Assembly: GCF_051020975.1 (NCBI RefSeq)
Contig: NC_135044.1
Coordinates: forward strand, 3,288,501 to 3,352,500
Length of the DNA stretch: 64,000 nucleotides
Direction of reading: 5' to 3'
Source of the DNA: Osmia lignaria lignaria
Taxonomy: Eukaryota > Arthropoda > Insecta > Hymenoptera > Megachilidae
The first letter of the stretch is position 1; each line of letters begins with the position of its first letter. Below the pieces are notes generated by a model that was not told the DNA's origin, did not search any database, and saw only the letters and a program-made list of their open reading frames with translations. Positions 13,225 to 26,176 of the stretch are shown here, one piece after another. A program made the position numbers and the translations under genes.

Positions 13225-16200
13225 GTAAGTGGCATTTTTTCGAAGATCTAAATTTTGAAAATAACAAATGACGGGGTTCTCTTTCGTTATGTAGCAATTT
13301 CTTGTAGGAGAAATCTTTTTTTTTCTAATGTGGGAAAGTTTTGTATAAGACCCCTGACATACCCCAGGGGAGGAGATGTCAGATTCTTACTGATTAAAAT
13401 CTCACGGCAATCTACTTGGGCGTTGAAAAGAAGTTCCGGGATCTTGTACATATTACACCGGAACCTCCCCCGCCATGCATAACGTGCCCTGTCTCGGGGG
13501 ACCTTAAATCTAGCCTCTCATTTCCTAGGGAAATCTAATCTAACCCTTCTCTGTCGTTGTCTTCTTACAGAAGATCCTAATTCATTAGGCTACTTTGGTT
13601 TCTGTTTTGATTGCTATATTTGTAATATAGCCATGTTATTTCATGAAAACTCCATGCTAGTTTCTGCGTTCTAACTCACCCTGAATACGCTCCGGCCATA
13701 AATCTTTGACGAAGCATTAAGCTCGACGAGTGGTTGCATCGTTGTCAGAAGAATAATCCTGACGGATCGTACGTGTCTAGACACTATACTAAATGTCACT
13801 GATTTATCGCGTCTTAAGGCACTGGATTGTACCTTTCATTTTTACGTCTCATTGTTACTGTATTAGCTCTCCCGCCAGATTTACGATTCTATCGTTGAGA
13901 GTACCATTTCCAAGCAGCATTCTTAAGCCGTGAATTCTGAAAACATACAAACCAGACGTGCAAGAAGAATTCTGGAAATAAAGAATTCTGCACCTTCGTG
14001 CCGTGCAGGTCGGTCTTATGTTTAAAAATTTCTACCCAACTTTGTCGTGTCGAGGATGACTCCTCGGCGAAGGGTGAAAAGTAATGTAAGAGAATGAATC
14101 GGGAGATACAGTGGCGTAAATAGAAGTTCACTCGGTTGGCCGCGTGAGATGACCCTTGAAGGATATATGGAGGCAATGTAACCAAGAATAGGGCCTAGGA
14201 TATTTTGTATATACCGACGAGTTGTAGCGTGTCGCATCGGTGACTTCGAACGAACCCAACTACGACGACCGGATAAATTATTGGCCGGGCGTAAATCACC
14301 AGAGATTAAATAACGTTAGCTCGTTGTTCTTCGAACAGTTTTACCACCGCGTGGAAACTTTATGATCTTTACGCTTGACAGTTATTACGCCTCGAGGATG
14401 TTTGTTCTCGTATGCAAGAAATGAAAAACTTTCTTATTGCTGGTAGTCTTTTGGTTTCTATTTTTAACGACAAACGCGATTAAATATTTCGTTAAAGCTC
14501 GTAGAAAAGAAAATTTTAATATTTTTCAATAGGAAACGGGAAGTTATATTCAGAAACGTCAGCTTAACTTGAATATTCTCAGACGTGAAACAGCATCTTC
14601 AGGAAGTTGTAAAAGCGATTATTTAGTACAACATACGTTTCTATTCAACCTTACGAAGCATTACCTCGTATATTCAGAAGCACTTGCTATCCAAATATCT
14701 CATTTACCCTTCATCCATCAACCCCTCTTCTACGTTATTAATTACATCTTGCAAATTTCTCACGGTATAGGAAGTGTCAGCTGTAATACAACCGCTTTCA
14801 CCCGAAATATCTCGAAGCATAGTTTCTTCCGATGGCGTGGCATTTTGTTTCGCGATATACAAGGAAATAGGGGTTGCCACGGATTTGGAAATAGGAAATA
14901 ACTGGCAGTATCTGCAATAGGGGTTGCTAGATCCTGCTGGATCTCGAAACGGGGTCGGAGCTTAACACTTTGCGTTGAAAACTGTGCACGAAGCCCTTTT
15001 TGGATGCATGAAATTCGGTCGAACTATTAAACACAAAGGAGGTGAATCAAAATCTGATTGTTGCTGCACTAATCATTGAAAAATTGTTCATGCGTTTTTC
15101 GGTTGCAAAATTAAAATTTTTTATCAAAGTTCAAAAGCTTTTTAAGCATAGTTCCCAATTGATTTTCCTTGTAGTCTTTCAAAGTGGAAGTATGTCCTTA
15201 ATACCCTTTTCGTGTCCTTTTAATATAATGTGCATAAGAATGTACATGAAAATTTTCAGGGATTTCGTAGACTGCAAAGTTTAATTACATAAAATCCGGT
15301 TTAAGTCAGTTAATAGTATTTTATGAAGAGAATTCTGAACGAGACTGAAAATTAGTCTACATAAATGTTACGTACAAAGTAAATTACCTATTTGTTAATA
15401 TTTTTAGTAAGCTTTTTCATTTTAATAGTGGTATTATACAATGGTATTATACAAAATATAATAAGGTTAATCCCTCTCATCTCCTACCTTCAAATATAAT
15501 CCAACCTCGACAGAACACAATCTCCATTTAGCAATAATAATTCCAGGGACTACCAATGAAAAAGGAGGCGAGTGCAAGCAAATTTGATGGAACTAGACTA
15601 AATTGCTCTTATTAAATAACCTCTTCTGTTTCAAAGGCTGTATCGCAAGTAGGTACAATTAAAGTACAGTTCATTCTGTTGCGATCCTTCTTTGAGATTC
15701 CTCGAAATTCTGTCTGAACTTTGAAACTTCGCCAGTTACATAAATCGAAACGTTCCCTGCTGTCTAGCTTCTCAAATGTTTCCGCGTTTTCCATTGCTCC
15801 CAGTTACAGATCCACTGGGTAACTATGCAAGGTAACGAACAAGGGACGCGAATATTTCCAGGCAATCGCCGTTAGTTCGTTAACGAAACGACCAGCGAAT
15901 GCCGCTTTAATTGGAGCCGAATTGTCCCTGAAACGTACGAGGCAAACCATCCGTGATATACTGAGATCTACAGCTTGATTTACGAATTGAACGTTTGACA
16001 ATAGTAGAGTATTAACTCTACTGACACCGAAGTGTCAAATATTTCAAATTTGTCAAAAAGCACAGTTGACCCGTGCAAATCCCAGAACATTTTTCACCTC
16101 TACAAAAATTATTATTCCAATGTTGTAATTTTTCATAGCTTCACTTCGTTATACGTTCCACGTGACGAAGCGATTATAATTGAATCGTGTGCAAACAAAC

Positions 16201-17711
16201 TGATCCGGATGAAAGATCGATCGCATCAGTTCATTCAGAATAAACGAACAAATGGTTTCACACCACCCACGTATGTTGTATTTCCTATAAAACCGAGCAA
16301 AAAATGAAATAGAGAGTACACAGTACACCCGCACAGCTCGTAAGAGAAAATAGGTGACGCGTAGGAAGTAAACGTTACAGATGATTGCAGTTTCGATTAC
16401 ATTTAAATCGACGACCATGCAAAACACCTACGACAGCGCTTAAATCGTGCAAATACGCTCTGGTAGAAGAGTGAATTGCGATCGATGAACAAAGTACGAA
16501 GCAACGAACTCTTCCTCAGAAGTAGCAAGTCAGTGATTTCCGGTTAATCGTTCGAAGACCTCGGTTGAAAGGCCAACTAGCTGGCGTTAATTGCGTTATT
16601 ACCGACGAAACCAACTGCCAACGACCTCAACCTCTCCCTCTCATCCATCTTTCTCTTTCTCTGCATTAGCAACGTTCTAAGTCAAGAGCACTCGGTTCGA
16701 CAAAGACGTTGAACAAAGAGCATCGCCGTCACAATAGACGAGCACATTCCGCGAGTAAAATCGAATTAGTTAAGTACTTCCGTCGGGGCTCACACTAAGC
16801 CTTTCTCTACCGTTGAGCTACTCCACTTCTTTTCCCCTTTGTTCCGTTCATGGTCTCTCTTGTACGTCTGGTTTTACCTTTGGGCAACGTCTGCTTCGTA
16901 AATTGAGTGTTTAGACACGGATTGAAGCAGCCTGGGTAAACGAAGTGTCTCGGTTTTCTCATGATTCTAGAGGAAGTTGAGAGAAACGGAAGTTTTCTTG
17001 CGGAGTGTTTGAAAAGTTCTCTCAGATGCAAAAGAAGGTGACACGCGAATTTGATGATATTGCATTTCTAAGTATACTTCGAAGAGACCATTTTTTTCGT
17101 TAAGTTACCTGTTAATACGTAATACACCTGGCTATATGATATATCGCAATGAAACTCGTCGATATAGAGTTACTGGCTATTGTGCAAGTTTACCTACATG
17201 CTCCGTGTATTGTTGGCGATAGTTCTATTGACATTCGACGTGTTTACCGGTTCTATAAGATAATTAACTACCAATGCCGGAATCGATAATGCCGTCTTCT
17301 GTTTGCTAGACGAAATTTCATTAGCGACCAAACGCGATCGATGTGTCCGCGATAATGTCGTCGCGTCATCGAGCACTAATATTCGTATTAAATTTACTTT
17401 GATGCACCTTTCCATAGTCTCGTTATTGCATACTATCAAGAAGGTCAAAGGCAATTAATTTTATTATTTTAAATTATAATTCGGACGAGAATACTTTATC
17501 CTTATATATTACTTAGTTTATTAGACGTTAACTGGAATTCAAAAATTAATTAATCACTGCAACAAATAATTGGCTGAAATTTCAAGGATCTTGAATTACT
17601 GGAAATGTTATTTTCTCCGAAACACGGCAAAAAGGAAATGTTTCGGCGACACGCGGAATTCCTGTTGATCGACAATTGTCGATAACAGCTGTTTGTCGAT
17701 TTATGTTACAG
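13225..17711 (+). other. Intron between the two coding exons
   Basis: A phase-2 intron of 4487 bp with donor GTAAGT and acceptor TTATGTTACAG. Joining completes an AGA codon (AG + A) and gives SVSR-ESVKS, a continuous motif typical of the insect channel N-terminus, which strongly supports this pairing. The sequence inside is AT-rich with no recognisable exon. A small pair of competing inverted repeats lies at 13351-13381. Confidence 0.7.
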
Positions 17712-17982
17712 AGAAAGCGTGAAAAGCGGCCACCACTGTTGCCCTTGTCAGGCACCCCCGCCGCCGGTTCTCGTCACGACGTCGCCGAGCGCTCGTATAA
17801 TACGGCAAAGCTCGCAACCGGAAGCGTCCGCGTGCTGTTGTTCCGGATGTTGTTGCCCTCTACACGCAGGCACCACGCCGAGTGCTGCCTCCCTGCGGCA
17901 GCTACGCGAGCCAGGAGATGGAATTGCTGGCATCGCCGCGGATTCATTGCGGATCAATGGCGGCATTCGACAATTCCGACAG
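17712..17982 (+). CDS. SK: SK-type Ca2+-activated K+ channel, second coding exon (Cys-rich N-terminal part)
   Basis: The exon is 271 nt, bounded by TTACAG and CAG/GTAAGC. The first base completes the split Arg codon from the previous exon and the exon ends on a full codon (phase 0). It encodes residues 157-247. Visible elements are ESVKSG (158-163), the Cys pair and Cys-Pro-Cys at 166-169, PPPP (172-175), an Arg/Ser stretch with a kinase-like RQSS site (188-191), and the CCCSGCCCP cluster (198-206). A Gly/Ile-rich segment ending GIRQFRQ (241-247) follows. The Cys clusters could be acylated or could coordinate metal, but that is inference. No transmembrane segment is present, so this is still the cytosolic leader; S1 onward must come from later exons. 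The codon third positions are G/C-rich, like exon 1 and unlike the surrounding intron. Confidence 0.7.
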
Positions 17983-18250
17983 GTAAGCCCCGTTACCGAT
18001 CAAACAATGGATTTGTCATGCACCCTTCGCCCATTCCACACACGCTCCACTGCGTTCAAACAAGCAACCCTTCGCCTTGGATCTGTGTTCAATGTCCGTT
18101 TCCACTTTGTACAAGCTTATCGCGATGTGCATACTACCAGAACCTGGACGCTAACAGTTTCCTTTAATTTACTACAAAGTTATTCATTCGTTTACTTTGA
18201 AAATTAAAATTCAAGAAAATTAAATATCGAATGTTCATCTCAGCGTCCAG

Positions 18251-18283
18251 GTTTTTCCTCGCGCGAGCGAGTTCACGAAATCG
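18251..18283 (+). CDS. Candidate in-frame microexon (33 nt)
   Basis: Flanked by CGTCCAG before and GTAAGG after, this 33-nt stretch would start and end in phase 0, matching the phase of the preceding exon. It would insert the 11 residues VFPRASEFTKS without shifting frame. A second acceptor (CATCTCAG, ending 18243) seven bases upstream would give a 40-nt frame-shifting alternative. The polypyrimidine tract is modest and the peptide is not one I recognise, so this may be chance. It is listed because phase, proximity and a good donor coincide. Confidence 0.25.
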
Positions 18284-20105
18284 GTAAGGAAGAAAGCGAA
18301 AAACGTACTGTTGTTAGGCTCAGCTGTGTCGTTGCCTATCTTGCTTGTATCGTTGATGATCTATACGATCGGTGTTCCAGAACACGTTTCGTACCTGCTG
18401 CACCAACTCGGGTTGCATTCCGTGTTTTCCTCCGTGTTTGAACAGCCCGTCGAAACACCGGCATCCTGGTGTTCTTGGTTGTCTGCTTCGCACGCGTGCT
18501 CGCTCGAACAACCGTCGGTGTTTCTTCCCTTTCCTTTCTTTACTCTTTCGTTTCCGTTACCTTCCTCCCTGAGTACAGACTTTTCGTGCGATCGAACGAC
18601 CGTTCGTCGGGTTAGGATATAGAATTTGGAAGTTCAGAACTAAGACGTAGGTCCATTTCTAAAATTTCTAAAATTGGGTAAAATATAGATTTCATGCTTC
18701 TAGAATATTATATTTTGTACCAAGGGTAGATCTAGAAGCCTTCCTTATATCACTATTATAAATATTAATGCCATTGAAGACATTTACGCGTATAACCAGT
18801 GGTCCTCTATTTAATTATTACTAGAAAGAATCTTCCTCTCTCGAATGTAGAAGTTTGAAAAATTTCGTTTCACGAACAAACTTATTTATCGTCGAAGTAA
18901 AACCGGTGCTGCCACCTAACAAGGGGTTGAAGTATCAGTTGGAAGCTACCCTTGAAGAATAGAAGCTCGATACCGACAGACGCGTATAAAGAGGGTTAGA
19001 AGCAACCCCTTATGATAAGAAGCTTATCAGACTCGACGACAATGCTTCTAGTAACGTTCCTCGTTGTAGATGGCACCGTGTGTAGAGAATGATTCGCTTC
19101 TGAAAGATAATCGTGAGAGGAATGTGCACCTAGAAATCGCAAAATCCACACGAGTTCCGTAGAGATTTGCACGAGTGATCGATCACAGGGAAACACCAGA
19201 ACTTTGTACAAGACTTAATCATGGTTTAATTAATGAGATTAGTCGTTGTACGTAGCTACTCGAGACAATTAATTGGGATAGATAGAAAGCTATTTAAAAT
19301 CAAGCGCTTTGGCGCCATTCAAAATTCTGCTTAATTAGAAAATATTTCTGACAAATGATTTTCAAACTATCTCTTAATTTTTTGTCTCTCGACTTACTAG
19401 AATTTGTGAATATATTTTTGCTAAAATATGGAATAGGAAAGAGAAAAATTAGATCAGTTTGGAATAGTGAGAAAAGTCTAAAGTGACGAGAAAATTTTTG
19501 TCCGTGTACGTCCGGCTGTTCCGGCTGTCCCGAAATAAAAAAGTGGTAATTTGCTTATTCCCGAGTGGGGATCCTTGACGAGCACGAAACGGATCTCCCG
19601 TCGTCATTAAACGAGATCCGGGACAAAAAAGGAGAAAAAAATAGAGGCGCGAGCAAAAGAAGCGAAGAGGAGGCAGGCAGGAAGCAGCGAGCAAGTGAGA
19701 TCTCGACATTGTTAGTTTAATTATCTCTCCTTGGCGCGACGAAACCTCCTCGTATCTCGTATAGATGCCCGAAGGGATGGAAGAGGGGCTCTGTGCTTTG
19801 TACGCGATTTTGGCCGGAAGCCAACGGATTATAATCATGCTCCGACATGTCGTGCATGGAATCAAGGTTCGCGACGTGCAGCCGTGACACGAGGGGTAAT
19901 TGGGAACTTTTTTCCTTTCTGCAACGAATGGCTCTCTTCTTCTACTTCTTTTTTTATCCCTGTTTCTAGTTGATGGTCGAAAGAGGCTTTCTAGAGTGGC
20001 TTGAATCAACTAGAGCCCGGGTGGTGTCTGTTAATTTTGCTTTATCTCGAGATGAATTGGCTAGGACGTTCAATCTTCCCGAGGCTGATGAGACTGTCAT
20101 GTTTT

Positions 20106-20640
20106 TAGTAATTATATAGAGCTCATTTGTAGTTTGTCTTGTTAGAGCAGTCAAGAATTTTTCATTTTCAATTTTGAATGGATGGTTATTGATTTTTTTC
20201 ACGCATTCCAACGTCTGGCTTGAATTATGGCTGACCTATTCTACTTAAAATTGTTCTTGGAAAGCTGTTTCCTAAATTTCAGTATTCTTATATTGTGCTG
20301 CTGATATAATCTACTAAATGTTAGAGTTAGTCTTTGAAATTGATCAATCTCTAATTATTAAATTGTTAAATAATTCATTAATTAATTGTTAATAATTATG
20401 TGGAGCTAATTTTAGGGTTTATCTCGTTCAAAATGTCAGAGGTAATTAATTATGACTTTCATAAGGAAGGTTATCGATCACTTTATTGTATTCGAACCTC
20501 TCGTCTGACTTATGAGTGACCTATTCTACTTAAAATCGTTTTGACTGATTAATGGATATATTACCTTTTCTATTTCAATAATTTCAATTGTTCTCGATAG
20601 TGCACTACTAATGCAATCTACCAACCATAAAAATCAATTT
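20106..20640 (+). repeat. Old direct duplication, two copies about 285 bp apart
   Basis: Copy A (about 20106-20355) and copy B (about 20390-20640) share colinear segments. These are AATTATATAGAGCTCATTT versus AATTATGTGGAGCTAATTT, GGATGGTTATTGATTTTTT versus GGAAGGTTATCGATCACTT, and TGACCTATTCTACTTAAAAT in both (20232 and 20517). A diverged AATCTACYAA segment follows in each. The shared CTATTCTACTT core is also the core of the dispersed minisatellite. Divergence is high, so the event is old. Confidence 0.5.
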
Positions 20641-23600
20641 CTAAAGTTAATAAAAATGATTATTACATCGTTATCATAATAATCATTGCATTTCATAAAC
20701 AAAATTTTGGATGAAATCAAACATATCAAACAGGAATTACAAATTTTGTATTGTTTTAAAAAACTAATATCGGATAGACAGCTTTACACTATGGACTGTG
20801 AGTTCAGGGAAAACTTCCTTCTTTTTTTTAAATAAAGCTTTGAAAGAAAAACTTGAACCGCAATAACTCAGTTAAAAAAGTTTCGACCGCGTATCAAACT
20901 CATTTCGACGCTTTCTTAAAGCTTGCCTTCAAATAACAAAGCTAAATTGTACGTCGACATGGAATCGCGAAGGTTTCGGTGCGTGAAAGTAAAAGAATCT
21001 CCGGTTGGTTTTCGTGTGACGCGACCATAACGAGCATCCGCCTTGTAAATCTGGAACGTTACACGTGTTTCCTGTCCGTGTAAGCGCATCCTGGGAAATG
21101 AAGCGAATGGGATCCGGGATTTTAAAAGCAAGGACAGCGGTTTTTACGCTTTTATCGCGTGCAGACGATCTCAAGCACGCCCCACATCGGCCAACTTCTT
21201 TTTCGTCTTCGCCGTGAAATCTATCGGGATATTTTTAAAGGCGACTCCTAGGCGTATCCTAGGCGCGATAAGATCCCGATTGGATTTTTATTCGAGTCGC
21301 CTTCGTTCGTGATGAAAAACGCAAACGACGTGTCTCGATAATGTCGGTACCTATGCTTCAAAAGAACTATGAAACTATGAAATTGTTTTAAGAATAGAGT
21401 AAAGATCTCATGTAAATTGTATAAAAAATACTTTCAACACCTAACAAATTTACAAAATCTGAGAAGTATATTTTTTTATAATTACTTTTAATCGAACTTC
21501 GCCAGATCAAAAAGTTTTATATATTTCTTTTTTCTTTTTTGATAAACGATGTTGTAAAGTTTGAGAACGTGAAGAAACTTTACGTCGTATAGAGGTCGGA
21601 CAAAAACGTTTCAAGGTAGTCCCCAACTCTTTTTCTAATAAAGTTACAACAAGCAATTCCAATTTACTACTTTCAAGAACTGAACACTACCCTTCACTAA
21701 TGACGACCGCGAGTTAAACACCTAAAAGTACATTTTACCGATTATTCCCATATTCACAAAATTCTCCAGAAACACACACAATATACATACACATACTCGT
21801 TTGCGCCCTTTTTATAAGAAATATCAATGTACCTTCTTGATGTTCCTTGTACGATAATTTTGAGATGCCAGCAACCCTTTCTTTATGCTGTCTTTTTAAA
21901 TGTTATTAAATTTTCTCGATGTCAATCGTGTTTAATTTAAGACTGATACTTAAGTATATTGATGTTACAAAAATGGACTATGTTTGAAATCGCATCGACT
22001 GAAGATAAATTGAAAATGAAATATTATGTTGATACTTAATGAGATGAAATCGTCGTTTTAAAAGATATCGTCGTTCCAGCGTTAAACCTGATTACCACTC
22101 AGTGTATCAACAATTAATCTACTTAATTCCCTGCGAATTACCATTTTATCGAATAAAATGAGCGAGGAATGTACAGGGTTTTGTATCAACAGCATAATTC
22201 GTTTGTGTAAACGTTCGTTTACTGCCAAGGTAATATAACGAGCGAGAATTGGCAATTTGCTGACGACGAGGAAGTCGATATCAATTTCCCTTTCCCCGGC
22301 TGAATGTCTCTCATTAAAAGGGATCGGAGAAAAATAAATGGCAGTTCCATCCAGTTGGTTCTTTTATCCTCGGGCGTCCCGATAGGCATTCATCGACGGA
22401 CAAAGAGAAACAAAAAACGAAAGGAGTCGTTTAATCGTCAATGAAAAACAATCAAAAGAAAGGAACGATTACTTTCACTTGAAATGTTGACCCGAAGCTT
22501 TTCGAAATTTCTTTTCATCCGTTGTTCAGGTTAAAATTACTTTGTCTAATGATTCGAGACATCGTTCATCGATGACCCAACGCGTTAACAAACTTAAAGG
22601 TTCGTGAAACGATCCTTGCTTCGAGAAATAATTCAGCGTCGAAGGTTACCGACGAAGACTACTTTCGATCGAGCCTTGCCGGTGAAATTGTATTCCCCTG
22701 TAGCTGTTAATAATTAATTCTCAAGCCATTTTTATACCCCTCGAACAGCGCGGCTCGTTGCATAGGATTTTTCGAGAGCACACCAGCTCGTGTAAAAGGG
22801 ATTTTTATGTTCTCGTTGATGGAATTTGTCGGGTACTTAGTTTATAAAAGAAAAAAATGTAAACGAAGAGGCTGTGGCTTAGAAAGAAAAGATTTTTATG
22901 TTGTCGTTGTAAAAAGAAAATTGAATCACAAGTTCAAAAGTTAGACTGATTGAAAAGAGTCGAACGAGATACACAGACATTCGTCCGATTCTTTTTAACA
23001 TTTCAACTTTTCGCATAGTCAGCTGGCGAACGTTCTCGTACATGTTTCATCGCAAAAATCATCGGCAAACGTCGTCGTGTTTGCGAAACTTCCGCGTGTA
23101 TTGCACTTCCAGGAACGGGCGAGCATCAGTTTCAAATATTTAGGATTCGAGCTGGGTCAGGAAAACTGTGTATGAAAACTTTTCACCATTTTCCAAACAC
23201 GCTGCTCCTTCTCGTATTCCTACGATTCTTCCTAGTGTGCAAAATACTTTGATTCCCAGATTTACAATCTTCGCGAGTCAAATGCTTAGAATTTGAGAAA
23301 AATTAATGATGTCTAGAGCTTTTCTAAATTTTCTTTTCACAATTCCTCTTCTTCGCTAAAAGCTGAAATATCTTGAAGACAGAGGGATAGAAAAGAACAC
23401 CCTTGGAATTCGGGTTTGCAAAAACTTTTATTTTCGATAGCTATTCGTTAGAAAGGTGATATCAGTGTCTGGTAAGTCGTTAACCTCGATTGCCCTCGAT
23501 TATACAGGATCTCAGGTGAAAAAAAGAGAGAGCTGAAGTAATATCGTTTCGAACAGTCAGCTGTCAGAGGAAAAAGTCGAGTCGTAGCCGCAAGAGAAAC

Positions 23601-24889
23601 CTTTCCGTCCCCTTTATCACTTGAGTGGTCTATCGGTGCGAACCCTCTTTTCGTTTTCTCTCGATTCGTCATGTTGACGTATCTGAAACAACGATGCTTA
23701 TCTCTTTGGTTGACTTCCTGGGGCGGGGACGACCTTCCAGTTGACTTTAGGAGATTAAACTCGACGAAGTGTTCCTATGTTTGTCAAACTTGATGAATCC
23801 TTCCTGGTTAAGGTACTTTCCCTTCTGTTTTCTCTTCGGTAATTGATTAGATGAGATTTTTCTTTATGAGTGAGAATAAAATTCGAACAGCTTTCATGAC
23901 GCTCTTAATGGTTAATTAAAAAAAAAAAGAAGAAAATCTACAATTCTGGTGCAGAATATTTTGATTTATAACCCTAATTGCGAGGAATATTACTGAAGAT
24001 GATTTTTAATAGAAAAAGTAATAAAATCTCTGAACGATAGGTTCTCCAAATATCTAACAAAATATAGAATTTAATCCATCGTATGTAACAAATCGTATTT
24101 ACAGAAAACGCCACAGGAGAATTATGGTTAAAATTCCACTCGACACAGATACGATAGTTAATATTGCTCTCTCTCGAAACAAATTCCCCATGGAAACTCT
24201 AATAATCCATCGATCGAACGCTCTCGAAACGATACAAACACTTCTAGCAAATAGCGAAAGCTTCTCGACAACGATGATTAAGCCATAGCTAGTAGTAGCC
24301 AATCGGCTTAGCATCTATCGAGTTGGTGGTCCGACAGACCAGCTCGACCAGATTAGAGTTAGGTATCCACGATCAACCAGCGAATGTTCAACAACGATAC
24401 AACTTTCCACACGACACAGTCATCCTTTTAACAGCACCGTTAGTCCATAAACTTTCTTCTATCCCAGAGTAGAAAATTTCTTTCATTCTCTTCCCATGTA
24501 TCCGTCTGTACCAGCAAGTGTCCACTAGAAATGGGATGAATTTCAATATGGTAGGCTTCCTTAAGAGAAATAGCAATGGAAATGGAGACACTCTGTTCGT
24601 CTTAATACTCGATGGTTACTCACCTAATTGACTAATTTCTGAATGAATTAACTCGTTTTGAAAGTAACACTAATATTCTTGTCGTTTGAAGTAGGTGTAG
24701 TAACTTAGAAATATTAAGGCAAATGAGGACCTCCTTTTCTTGTATTGTTTTTTATTCAAGGGAAGATTAAAATCGAACTCCAATTCCAGGAAATTTCAAT
24801 GCGAAGGTATCTCATTACCTTAAATTCGAAAGTATTGAGGATCCCATCTCTAATAACCGCAGCAACCTTAGATAGCAAGGTAGAGCATT

Positions 24890-25200
24890 AAGTAGAACGC
24901 GATAGGAATAACATCATCAATCTGCCGCGCCATCTGCTCGCATCATCCATTAGCAGAGTTCTTTTGCATCGTCGAGCTGCTGGCAGACCGGGTCAACCCC
25001 ACCGGAGTCCACCTTGCACCCCCCCGGAAAAACAACCGCGAACCACCCTCGACTAGCTTCTCATTCGATTGTTCGCCAACACTCTCCCTCCAACCCCCCT
25101 GGCTCCGCCCCAGAATTCAGCCCGAGTGATCTTTAGTTCTAGCCGAAACCGTGTCCCTTTTAGTCTAGTTTGGTAGTTTTGCGCCGAACGTAGTGCTAGG
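24890..25200 (+). promoter_or_regulatory. C-rich, GC-elevated patch; possible alternative promoter or 5' exon
   Basis: This patch is clearly richer in C and G than its AT-rich surroundings, with runs of five to seven C near 24990-25020 and 25095-25115. It is followed by TTCAGCCCGAGTGATC near 25121, a weak initiator-like context. Long insect ion-channel genes often carry several promoters in large introns, and this is one of three GC-rich patches in this intron. I see no start codon leading into a donor site, so the call is tentative. Confidence 0.2.
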
Positions 25201-26104
25201 CTTAGATGATTTAGAAAGAATCATCGAGTGCCATCGCTTACGTGGACACCACCCTTATCCCGGGTTCGAAGAGTAAAGAAAGACTGGCCGAGAGAATGAT
25301 TCCTTCAGGAACGAGATAATCGAGTTTAGATTTTCTCGTTTTTCGGATTCGTTTCTTGGCTGTCTATGTATCTTGCTGGCTCTGGCTTTCACGACCCTGC
25401 AAGGCGATTCGTTGAAAAGCGAATGATTTTTTTTTTCTTTTTAATTACTTGTAACATTGCTTGTTTTCGTGGCAAATTTTGAACAGAAATGTTGTACCGT
25501 TTTAAGGGGTGATTGCTTTATTTTTTGTTCAATTTTGGTTTCTTTATTTTTTATTTAAGTATCTTTTTCTTTTATAAATTTTCATATATAGAGGATACTT
25601 TATATGAAGAATGTTTCCACTTTTGTTGGAAATATCTTTCAAGTAGTTCACAAGTTGCTTGAAGTCATGTCTGTTGACGAATCGCCTTGTACATCAATGA
25701 TTCACAAGGACAACTCGGTACTCTGGTAGATGATAGATTGATCATCATGAAACTACAAGGTCCAGAAGAAGGTGTTTGTAATTCTGATCGATGATTATGG
25801 AGAATCCTGTAGCCAGTGTGTTACTATTTCGAGAAATGATTGATCCGGAATCAACGAACCAAAGCAATCAGTGAATGAATTCAAATTAAATTATATCTCC
25901 ATAACTACACAGACTTACAATCACTTTCGCACGAACGCTTTCTCTCCTCTTCCAAAGTATCGATCACCTTCACGAATCCTTCGTTACAAACACCTTGTCT
26001 CGTCTCATTCGAACCATCAATGGGTTTCATCGAGATCACCGGAAAAACGTGCTACCGATACTATTTTATCGGTACTGAGACCAAAATTTTCCGCGTGAAT
26101 ACAG

Positions 26105-26176
26105 TAGACTCTCGTTATATCGCCGCGGGTAAGGCTGTATGGTACGATGGTGAAAAGGCAATATAACAAGAGTCTA
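26105..26176. mobile_element. 72-bp inverted-repeat remnant (pogo/Tc1-like termini)
   Basis: The left end TAGACTCTCGTTATATCGCC and the reverse-complemented right end TAGACTCTTGTTATATTGCC match at 18 of 20 positions and enclose only about 32 bp. The left end is preceded by TACAG, as in elements of the pogo/Tigger type that insert at TA. The right flank no longer shows a clean TA duplication. It is a minimal MITE or a solo internally deleted copy. Superfamily assignment is tentative. Confidence 0.45.
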
